Shown: piece after piece, positions 45,948-56,900 of the stretch | Position numbering within the stretch: the first letter of the stretch is position 1 | How the letters are laid out: each line of letters starts with the position of its first letter | DNA from: Lytechinus pictus | Taxonomy: Eukaryota; Echinodermata; Echinoidea; Temnopleuroida; Toxopneustidae | DNA: 64,000 nucleotides | Assembly: GCF_037042905.1 (NCBI RefSeq) | Contig: NC_087258.1 | Span: 1,707,001 to 1,771,000, forward strand | Direction of reading: 5' to 3' | Notes under the pieces: model-generated | What the model was told of the DNA's origin: nothing | Seen by the model: only the letters and a program-made list of their open reading frames with translations | Databases searched by the model: none | Position numbers and translations under genes: made by a program

Positions 45948-47069
45948 CTATACCCAGTCATCAGAATCATTCCTAGCTTGTCTATTATCATCAACATGAA
46001 GATCATTTATCCTACCAAGAATACCCTGCTCCACACCTGTCACATCGGGTGGAGGTCCTCTCTGGCAACCAGCTTGCAGAGTCCTTTGATCTTGGTCTAT
46101 GTTCCCGCTGGAAGGCACATCCCCAGGGTTTCCAGGAGGCGCTCGGCTATGTGGTGAAATCTGACCGCTGGCAAAGTCCACAATGTCTAGACCAATACCT
46201 TGATGAGGTCTCCTGGATGGCCCTTGGTCACTGCTCGAGTGCCTAGGAACACGTGGTCTCACAACTTCTGAGCTGGATATCCTGTTTTGGGTGCTGATAT
46301 CCCCAATGACGTCCAAGGGATAAGCATCACCCCTACTGGGTTGTGAACGCTGCTGAACAACGTCGATGGGTGGACTGATGTCCAGTCCACCGACTGCACC
46401 TATCAAAGATCCATCTAATATTTGATTAGGAGTGGGAGCATCGGATGTACTTGGAGCCCTTCCAGAAGGTCCTGGTAAAGTTCTGTTGAGTGGTTCAATT
46501 TCTGCACCACCAATAGCTCCTTCTATAGAACTAGGTATTGTCCCTGTTGCCCCACCTTCTGCTCCTATTGCACCACCTAATGATACACCTCCGGCTCCGA
46601 TATCATATCCTCCAACTGCTCCTTCTAAGAGCCCAGGAGCAGGTCCTTCTGCTCTTAGACCTGGAGCTTCATCTCCACCTCCATGTGGTGCTCCTGCAGG
46701 ATCCATTCTCCTGGAGCCATCGGCATCTCCCTCAACATCTTCAAGCCCACTATCCTGGGCTGCTCCACCTATAAGATCAGGAGGAAACATCCCCCTCACC
46801 TCCAGGACCCTATGTTGCCCTTCCTCCTCTCCACTCTCAACATTCCTGGTTGGAACGCCTCTCCGGATATCCAGCACATCAGGAGCCCTCCCTCCATGGG
46901 CCGTGTCCCCTCCTTGTGCTGATGCTCCATGGCTGGAGCTGCAGGCACCTAAGAGATCCATTCCCTGTTGCTCTGTGACTCCAGATCCATCTCCCCTCTC
47001 GAACTGCTTCCCTCCACCACCACCCTGCCTGTCTTCTCTCCCTTCTGCCTGGCCATCTGCTTCATCTCC
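45948..47069 (-). CDS. FTSJ1: FTSJ1 last exon: long Gly/Asp/Pro-rich extension
   Basis: Acceptor ttacag at 47070 gives phase 0, matching the donor of the previous exon. 373 codons run to TAG at 45950-45948. The protein is rich in Gly, Asp, Glu, Pro and Ser and likely disordered. It has diverged internal repeats ([30 protein letters not shown]) and an acidic end NDSDDWV. No domain is recognised. Frame and splice agreement support it as part of FTSJ1, though a transcript is needed to prove it. Confidence 0.7.
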   Translation of the reverse strand, partial: GDEADGQAEGREDRQGGGGGKQFERGDGSGVTEQQGMDLLGACSSSHGASAQGGDTAHGGRAPDVLDIRRGVPTRNVESGEEEGQHRVLEVRGMFPPDLIGGAAQDSGLEDVEGDADGSRRMDPAGAPHGGGDEAPGLRAEGPAPGLLEGAVGGYDIGAGGVSLGGAIGAEGGATGTIPSSIEGAIGGAEIEPLNRTLPGPSGRAPSTSDAPTPNQILDGSLIGAVGGLDISPPIDVVQQRSQPSRGDAYPLDVIGDISTQNRISSSEVVRPRVPRHSSSDQGPSRRPHQGIGLDIVDFASGQISPHSRAPPGNPGDVPSSGNIDQDQRTLQAGCQRGPPPDVTGVEQGILGRINDLHVDDNRQARNDSDDWV

Positions 47070-50000
47070 CTGTAACTGGACGATTCCATGCAAGGGAAAA
47101 CAAGAAGAGTGAGTGTTCACAAAAAATTATCATTACATAATATTTTCTTATACTTTTACATACATTCTTCTCGGCAGCAAAAAAAGCAAAGTATGCAACA
47201 GAATGGATTGAGTGAGTTCATATATGTCAAATTACCTCCAATACTTGTAACTGAGAGAGTGAAATAATGCACAAAATGAAAGTGATGAAGTTCATCCTAC
47301 AGGGTACTACATTGTAGATGCCCACTTGCCTGATCGAAACAGCCAGTGACTTTAACATTTATTTACTGTTAAATAATTCCATTTGCCCTGGGCAAGCAAA
47401 AATTATTTAACAGCAAGTGAATTTTTAAATCCCTGGCTCTTTGGGGCAAACAAATGAATTGAATTTAGTTCTGCTGTCATGAGAACAAATAATAAACAAT
47501 CAGTATACCAGTATATAAAAAAATCATCAAAGTGCAATAGTTAAATGATAAATGTTCCAATGTAGATTAATTGAATTCAAATCTTTATAAATTTCTTAGT
47601 TATGGAAATAAAAAAGGTGAGGCATTTTCAGGCAAGTTCCAGACAAGTTATTTTGAAAGAAACTTGCTCCACAAGCAAAACAAGAATTGTTTTCTTTGTA
47701 GAGCCCTATATCTATCATAGTTCATCCACTCTTTCTGAAGACCTATAAAAAATAAACATAAAATAATAGAAACATCAAGCAATCTGTTTCTCTTGTAACA
47801 AGTTCTACCATAAATGGCCCAACAACAGACCTAAAAACCGACAAATTGAAAAATAAAATTGAATACCTGTTCTCTAGATCTTGCCGTTGTTGTGACAGGT
47901 TTGGCTAGCTGATCTTTCTTCTTCATATCACATGCTGTCTTATATGGTGGGTTGATTGGTTGCTGTGTTGGGGGACGGTATGTGTAACCTTCTCCAGGCT
48001 TGATCTGCGCACATGATAAAAATAAAGCAAAGTTACTCAACAGGACGAACAAACAGAGACTTTCATCTTTTTGCAATAATTTTCTTGTTACCTGCAGGTT
48101 TTCTACTACTGCAGAGCTGCCAACCTTGTGCAAGCAAAAAAAGGAATCATTATGGCCAAAAAAAGGAATTTCCAACAAAAAAAAACAATGTGTTAAAACG
48201 AACCTTAAAACCACACGCGACAAACATCCAATGCAAAAAGTATGTATGCAGTGAACAATAATTATTAAAAAAAAGTTAATCTCTAGGCCTAGTCTGGGCT
48301 AAGTAACGGAGTGTTACAAATTGGACACTTAGTCTTGGGCCGTTTGATATAATCTACCAACTTTAATTAAGTCAGTAGCAGGGTTTGAATTAAGAATTGA
48401 GAGGGGCAAGGCAATTTTTAAAAGGGCACTTTCAGCTTGGGGCAACCGGCAAAGTGGCCTTGGATGCCCCAAAATTTCAAGGGGTATCAAGGCCATTCTA
48501 AAGGGCATGAAGGCCACTTTTATTCTAGTCAAATGGGCACCAAGGCAAATTTTTCTAAAAATGACAAGTAGGCCTTTCATTTTGTAGTGCAACCTACTCC
48601 GGCACTTATCAAAGTGAAGATCTGTCGAGAAAAAATTATTTCAGGGGCACCAAAATCAGTTCTGGTGAACATTTTTAGGGCTCTATTTTTCTGGGGCTTC
48701 CTTTCCACTTCTAAAATAATTCATCTTTTATGTTGAGTTTCCTGACAAAACTACCAAATTGTAGAATAAGAGAAAAAAAAAAGTTCACATCAACTTCTCT
48801 TTCCAAGTAACATTGTTTTGCCAAACAGTACCCTTTAAAATTAAAGTGTCATAAAATGGAAGTGTACATGTAACATTCCACAAATATAAAAAAATTATTC
48901 ATAAATCAATCTAATCTAAAATTCCAATAGATCTATAGATAAGAAGTTGAAATCATTCCACAAAAGTCACATCGTCAATCACTTCACGATGTGCACAGCT
49001 CAGCCTCAATTACACTGCACGCACACTCAAGCATCCCCTGCAGTGACAGCACTATAGAGCAGACATCTAGGCCGCCAGAACCGGGGAAGAAATCTTCCCA
49101 TTCCTGCTAAACTGAATGCTAAAGTGCCGACTTTTTTAATGAATTCCAAAAGCAGCAGGACATCTCTCTAGTATAAATCATGTGAAAACTATCAACAAAT
49201 GTTGAATATCACCCAGAATTATTACTTCAGGGGACAATGAAGAGCTTTCCATGTCTTTTCAAAGCCGAATTCATCGTATTTGTTTGATACGAGTTGATGA
49301 AAATTAACCAGACAGTACCATTATCCGAAGGGAATTTATATTAATCAATTCAAGAAAATAGCCTCAAAATTTCATTTCTTTATCACCACAATTAATTTTA
49401 AAGTATATGAAAAATATCTTTTGATGATTCAATCTTTAATATATATGATGAGTATTTTTGTAAAATTTTGCAAACGGAATAATAATTTCCCTGAAACCTC
49501 CAAATCCCCCTCCATTATAAATGGACTCTTCTCTTACTACATTTGGGGAATTACCCTACCAATTCATCGTACTCCTCGCTCTGCGCTGCAGAACAAACGT
49601 TGGCTCCACTCACCTGAAGAGTGTAGGCCCGTGCGTAAAGACAACGTGAGCAGTAACGTTAGATCTAACATTCGGCGGAAATCCGATTTTCGGATCATTT
49701 TTTTGTACATAAAACATCACTTTATAGGAAAGAAATTACATGCAAATTTAAGATAAGATATATAAAATTCAGAAATATCGTACCTTAGACCGCAGTTAGT
49801 GTTATTTCCTTTCAAATGATGATCAAAACATAATCATCCTCGATCCTTTCGTTGGTTATCGTAAGATGCCATCTTGGATGACGTCATCATCCTTACAGAC
49901 GTATTTACCAGTCGCTATACATCGTGATTCGTACCATGCATGCCGCTCGCATATTCAACTAATATATATGTACGTGCACGCTATCAAATTATTAAAGTGC

Positions 50001-50861
50001 GTTGGAAAACCGGCCGGCGGGCGACTACGCACGCGCAAGTACCAGGCTCATCTCAGACATACAATTATGTACACACATTATCAAAATTGTCAAAAAACGT
50101 AATTTGAAAAGAAAAACCATCATGCCGTAATTTGAATGAAAAAACGTAATGATTGCGGCAAGAACGTAATGGTTGGCAGCTCTGCTACTGGTTACAGCAG
50201 GCTTGTTCAGACGAGAATGGGAAAGTATACAGGAGATAGTTTGGATCGTCTCTCGGACAATCATGCTGCCCCCATCTACGGCAAATCGGCACTGGTCTGA
50301 CGATGCCTGCAGAAACCAGTATTTTCCTAAAAAAGATGCTGCCTTTGTGGTAAAGACAATACCACATAACACATCAGGTGCAAACGTTAATGCTTACCTC
50401 CAAGGGATAATTCCTATCAGAATCATAGGCACTAAGGTCACCACAAGCTAGAAATGGAACGATCACACGGTTAGGACCTTCCAGATTGTTGAAATCAGTA
50501 TCTGCAAAGATAATCAAATACATCTTCATTTCAAGGATAATAGACAAATGAGGATAAAGTGCCTTGCATGACGAAAAACCTCCCTTTGAGAAGACTATAC
50601 CCCCGTTTCTTTTTCACCAATTCTCTTCTCCAAGTACTATAAGCCCTAAGTATCAAAACACCTGTTTCTTGACCTCGGTCCAAAGATAACACGACAGTCC
50701 AGCACACAGAGCAGGGGGCCACACACGATGGATTGCAACGTGTCTAAGAGCCTGCTATGGAGTTCCGTGTATACACGCGGTGAAGTGCAACTTCTTTCTT
50801 CCTTTCTTTCTTCCTTCCTTCCTTCCTTCCTTCCTTCCTTCCTTCCTTCCTTCCTTCCTTC

Positions 50862-50923
<62 letters not shown>

Positions 50924-53900
50924 GTCTGGCTGTTTTATCAATGCGCGAGTGAACGGCATGCATCCCATATTTTCTTGCTGGACGGACAGAAACTATGGGA
51001 TGCATCGCAGCGCTGAGGGCAGTCCCTGCATGCAAACCATACCCTAATTTTTATTCGCTTATTTTCCTTATTTCGAGGTCGATTTTCTTCGTTCGAAATT
51101 GAAAAAGGACTAATATTGGATGTCTGAATACAATATGCCTTTGAAAACGTGACTAAATATCAAAGACAATAATTTCATTCCGAAGTTCCTTCTACAGGCA
51201 GAGAAGTCTTACGTAATAGCACAGCTGTTGTTTATCATTTCGTCCTTGGCTTTACTGGCCTGTGGAGGTGGGGATTACCTGGCCAAGATGGGTTTATCGG
51301 GGCTTGGAAATGTTCAAATGAGAAATGAGAGTTTCAAACGAAAAATGGGGTCTAATACCGCAGTTTGCGATCCCAAGTGCGGTGAAACCTCAAACGGGGT
51401 ATTTTCGTAATGGCTTCAGAGATGTTGTCTAGTGCCAGGGTCATTATAGTAATAATAGGCATTTATATAGCGCCATCTATCTAGAAAAAAATCTATTCTG
51501 AGGCGCATTGTTATTATTATCATTATTATTATAACCCAGGCTTTAGCTTGAGTTGCCTTCTAGGGCTCCATGCATTCAATGAATTAAACTCATTTGCCTC
51601 ATCTGGGTTGAATGCAGCACAATGTGGGTAAATTTCTTTCCGAAGGAACACAAGCAATAGCTGGGATTTGAACCCCCGTTCTTCTGATCGAAAGATGAGA
51701 GTCATAACCACTAGAACACGATGACCCCACAAGCTACAATGACATGGCACTTTGGTTTTGAGAGGTTACTCCTACAGCTAAAATATACATGTAACTGAGA
51801 GATGAATATTATCAAAAAGATATAGGCAATAATATCACAAGCTAGTTTTCATGAAAGCATAGGTGGAATTCCCACCATAGTGGTCCACCTGCGACTGAGC
51901 GTCTATCAGAGGCCTTCGCAACAGGAATTGTCAAATGCACTTGTGAGCAAGAACTGCAGATGCTAATGATATCAATGGTTGCACCATAGTAAGCCTCCAT
52001 CTTTCCAAAGCGTTGAGTGAAAATATTCATGATACGCAACATAAGGAAACACTGCATACAGGCATCCAAGCTGTGAATGTATAGGTCTATGCACAGGGGA
52101 GGGAGCTGGTAAACAATATATGTTCTTCAAAGAATAAAATTGGTGACCTATTAGAAATGAATAAACTAAAAAATAATAATAGGAATTATTATTAAGTTTT
52201 AAGGTTGTCAAGATCCTTTGATTTAAAAAGCATGCATATTTAAACAGGTACCTGTAGGTTTCCTGCAATTGACTTCAAATATCCAACACTGATCGATAAT
52301 ACTGACCATATGGGGAAACTTACCATACTTTTGATCCAATAATGGGTTGGACATATTTGGTGTATACCCAACAGGAGGAGCATATCGTTGACAAACAACA
52401 AAAGCCTCTGCATTTAAAAAAAAAATACAACATTCATCAGAGGGTTATGGCCCTACCTCCTAATCTTCAGAAAAAACATTGAATAAGATTGCCAAAAAAA
52501 CAGCCATATAAAAAGTTATTCCTTAATTAATTACTTTCCGATTAGTACAATCAAACCCCTCTGTAGTTTTGGTATATCCCCAAAGTTTTTTCATTATTCT
52601 ACTTTATTACTTCAATCTTTGAATGTATAAGACCTAAAACTGTTTTAGTGTGGATGATATGAAATTAAAACATGTTTGAGTGGACGTATTCTTTTTACAT
52701 GAACATTTATTTTTGTCTGCTTCCCAACCCAAATAAAAACAACTTTTTTCTTTTGGATACAACTTCATTTCTCACGCATGGAATGGGTTAGAAATTTTAG
52801 AAAGATAAGTGTTCAAGTATACATATAAAAAAAAACAATGAACACATTACGATAGAGGACACTGAATAATCTCAACACTGAAATTCTAATTTTCACAATC
52901 ATCTGATGAAAACAAATATTGTCACTACACTTTTCTAAGATTGAAATGTTTGATGATAATGTATGAATATATTTCTCTTATTTAATGTCCATTATAACAC
53001 TTGAAAATTTAGAATCGAAACGTCAACGACAGTTCTTTTAAGACCTACATGTATCACCTTCTCATAAAAGATTAGTCCTACAAACAGTCCTTTTCAATAT
53101 ACCTCAAACCCTTCTATTAACTAGAAATTTGTTTTGTTTACATGTTACAATATGCATAAAGTTAGATAATACAAAATTAGCATGACCCCCCCCCAAAAAA
53201 AAAAAAATATATATATATATATATCATAAAAGAGACGAAACGTAAGATACTTGAATATAATTCAAAAATTTATAAATGTTTTTACTATAACCTACCTATA
53301 CTTGAGTTTCTGCTACTCCTTGGCTTGGCAATGGTGACTTGGGGAAAGAAGATCTTGAGTTGGGAGTATAGCAAGGTTACATCCTTTCCTCTGAAAATCT
53401 ATTATTCATTGGATGAGAACCATACAATTTATTTGACATCAAACTGTATTAAAATAGATCTCTAGAGGTAATATGGCATTAATGAAATTTATATAATTAA
53501 AAAAAATGCATTATCATGTTTTTCATAAAAAAAGATTTAAAAAAAGTAATAACAAAATCTAGACTGGTTCCTAAATATATGCACATGCAGAAGTATAGAT
53601 TATCTTAATCAAATCATTATCGCGTTAAAAATCTGAATTTTTTCATTAATGTTTATTTCTTCATCACTTGAAATGAAAAATATTTACTATTCAACAATTG
53701 CTACCGTAAGTAACGGACTATAAACCGCACCCGTGGATTAACCGCACCCCCAACTTTGGACTAAAAAAAAAAAAAAATCAAAGTATCCAAACAGATTACC
53801 GGTATGCGGAAATCTGCTGTTCTTGATCATTTCATCAACAAATGTTAAGAAAGAAATGTCCCGACAATATTGGCCACTTACACACTCACTCATCACCTCA

Positions 53901-56900
53901 CAGTCACAGTGCACACACACAGCACTGCCGTTCTTGTACATTGCAAACTACGATACGGTACCAGTACATCTTATCAAATTATGATGTGTCTTTCCCGGCG
54001 TAGGGGGAAGAAACATTCACATTTCTTGCATCACAACCTCACAAACACTTTCAAAATTTGTCTAGCATTCGATGTCTTAGCATGAATTTTGGATACAGGA
54101 TTACAGGAAGGTTCAAGAAACAAAGAAATTGGCATTTCTTCCAGTTGTTTTTACGGCTTTGTGCCGTCTCTCTCGTGCGTGGTGTACATGGTATCTTATG
54201 AAAAGCAAACGGGAAAGAAAAAATACGCTGGCGCGAAACGGGACTTTGGAGGGGAGGGGTTAAAATGAATAGCGCCAGCTTAAGTCGCACTATAACCACA
54301 ATACAACGCAAGCTAGCTAGCTCAGCGCAGCTCACTCAACTCTCGCTCAGCTGTGACAAAATATTACCAAGTATGCTTAGCGTCTCATTCTTAGCCAGGG
54401 AACTTCGCTGCTTTAAATCGAGAATAAAGTCGAAATTAGTGTCATGAAGGTGGGTGCGCTTGTTATGGACAATATTTGATTAAGATCGTAATAATCGCTT
54501 CTCATTACCCGCGGCTCATACCCCTCTAAACGACATTGCCCTGGGCGGCTACACCCGGCCACTCGAAGTGTTGTGAACTGGCAGACGTCTTACGTGTTCG
54601 GGAGGGGTTACGACGGGCTGGCTCAGACCAGTCACCGTGGATAAACCGCACCCCCGACTTTTGCTTCTATCCCGCCGAGAAAAAGGTGCAGTTAATAGAC
54701 CGTTACTTACGTTATTTGTAATCATTTAATCCTGAAAAATGTATGACATTTTGCCAATTTATTCTGAAAGTTTGGTTGGTCAGGAAACCCAAGTCCAAAA
54801 CTCATGCATTATTATTCTTCATATTAAGCATTTTCAAGTAAAACCCCTGAAATACAACAAAAATGAAACATCCATTAGAAAAAATGTTAATTCAAAACAA
54901 ACAATCATTATTTGTTCAATAATTTTAGCCAGTAGACAAATTTGGAGACACAAGATATCTCCTTACAAGTATTTAAAAATAATCTAATGTGCCACATTGA
55001 CTGAGTTTGAGCATTAAGCACTTTAACAGAAGCATGTACTGCATCTTTTAATCACAAATCCCACTCAGTGTCTTTTGCAGCAGCATTCCTCCATTCCCAT
55101 GTTGCTTTTGTATGCAGAAAAGGGAGGATTACAAGTGAAAAGAAGCTGAACTGGAATCTTGCCAAAAGACGTGGCTCACACTTTGTCAAGGTCCCTTCTA
55201 AACATGTGACCCTACCTTAGCAATGAAGGTGCCTTCTGGTTTTAATACATGCGTGGTGATGTTTAGAGCCTGTGGTTGAAAAAAAAAAATCAAAGATTAT
55301 ATTCTATGATAATAACTGCATAACATCAAAATCTTTTCTACTCATTACACCAATTTTACAATTCTAAAATGTCGGATCCAATTGTATTAACTTTACACCC
55401 AAAAACATGTTTACAAGCTTGCATAACAGGGACGAACAGAAAATTAGCTTAAAATGTTCAGAATTACACAATGTACTAAATGTTATAATAATTTCTGTCT
55501 TATAAAATACAAATTCACATACTTTCTTTACTTTGTAACTAGTATGAAATTTTTGCTGTAATCAGCTAAAGAAAGATGTCAAAGTAGCTTGCCATTAAAA
55601 ACTTAAGAGAGGTTTATGTTTACATGAATGAATTAAAGTAGACAAACAATATGGTGTATGGTGTAAAGGAGAAAATAAACAATATCAATCCTAAAGTCCA
55701 AGATTCAATCACACACACACATGTCAGTGTGCGAGGACAAAGTCAATTATACCACTTGAATAGTTACGGAGATATCAAACTAACACTCAATCATTCTTCA
55801 TTCAACACCGAAAAGCCTGCCATCATCTCTACACTCAAGGTATAATTCAAAGTGTAATTCCCAGTAACATCAAACATATCCTGAGCATAAACGTGGCTCA
55901 GAGTAAACCAACCACAACGCACTCGTCGAAGAAGTTTGTTATATGACAATATAAGGAATGCTATAAGAAATGCTACCAACAGTCTCTATATATCCGAGAA
56001 CAGTCCCCCAATGGAATAAACTCCCAGATACCATAAGAGAGGCTACAACAACCCAAAAATGTAAAGAACTCAAGAAAAGATTAAGATAAACTATGGTATA
56101 CTTCTGACTATAATGCATTTGCTGCGTAAGCTGTACAGGATAGCCACGACAAGAATTTGTACATGTTCAAGAATACTCACTGCTAATAGAAGCTGTGCTT
56201 GTATGTATTCATCAATGTCATGGAGGCCTGTAACTAGAAATGAAAAGGAAAAATAATTCTTACACAATTAAATGATTAGATGGCGATAAAAAGGGACACT
56301 GTTTCCTTTATAGACATGCTCATGTACAGGTGAGCCTACTTAATTCAAAAATATTAGGATCACCAAAGTCTCTTTGACATACATTATTTAAATAAATATT
56401 TGCCTATTTTGGTATTAAATACGAGGCCGTGATATATTGGGGTCCTCAGCCTCTATACTTGTGTGTTTATATTGGTGGACTAGGGCAAGCCTAAATACCA
56501 AGCCTTTGATATTTTCTTGTAGTGGCGCTCTTCATGGAAACACTAAATGATTTGGTGGCATGGCAGGTTCACAGTGCGTGCGGTTCCATGACAATTGCTC
56601 CGCTATGAATTCCACACACTAATGGAATTACAAACTTTAACCTTGGATTTAACACTATACCCTATCCTAAACCTAACATTAAACCCTATATCTTAGACAA
56701 AATAAAGTCTGGAGCAATTGCCACGTCACCCACAGTGCAGCCCCAAGCGGTGCCACATTTGGTACCACACTTGGGTCTGCGCCCGTTTACAGTTTAAAAA
56801 TAGCCCAGCAAAGACAACCTCCAGATCTGGTCCAAATGCCTGGCTGATTTTAAAACAGCTTTGGGCTTTTGGGTGTTTATAGCGAAAATAAGGCAGACCC

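Noticed and set aside
46432..47112. 226-codon plus-strand open frame rich in Pro, Ser and Ala
   Set aside because: It is antisense to the FTSJ1 tail exon; the biased codon composition keeps both strands open. No splice or start context.
50646..51035. Lys/Glu/Arg-rich and Phe/Leu/Ser-rich open frames
   Set aside because: They are translations of the (CCTT)n(CTTT)n microsatellite in an FTSJ1 intron.
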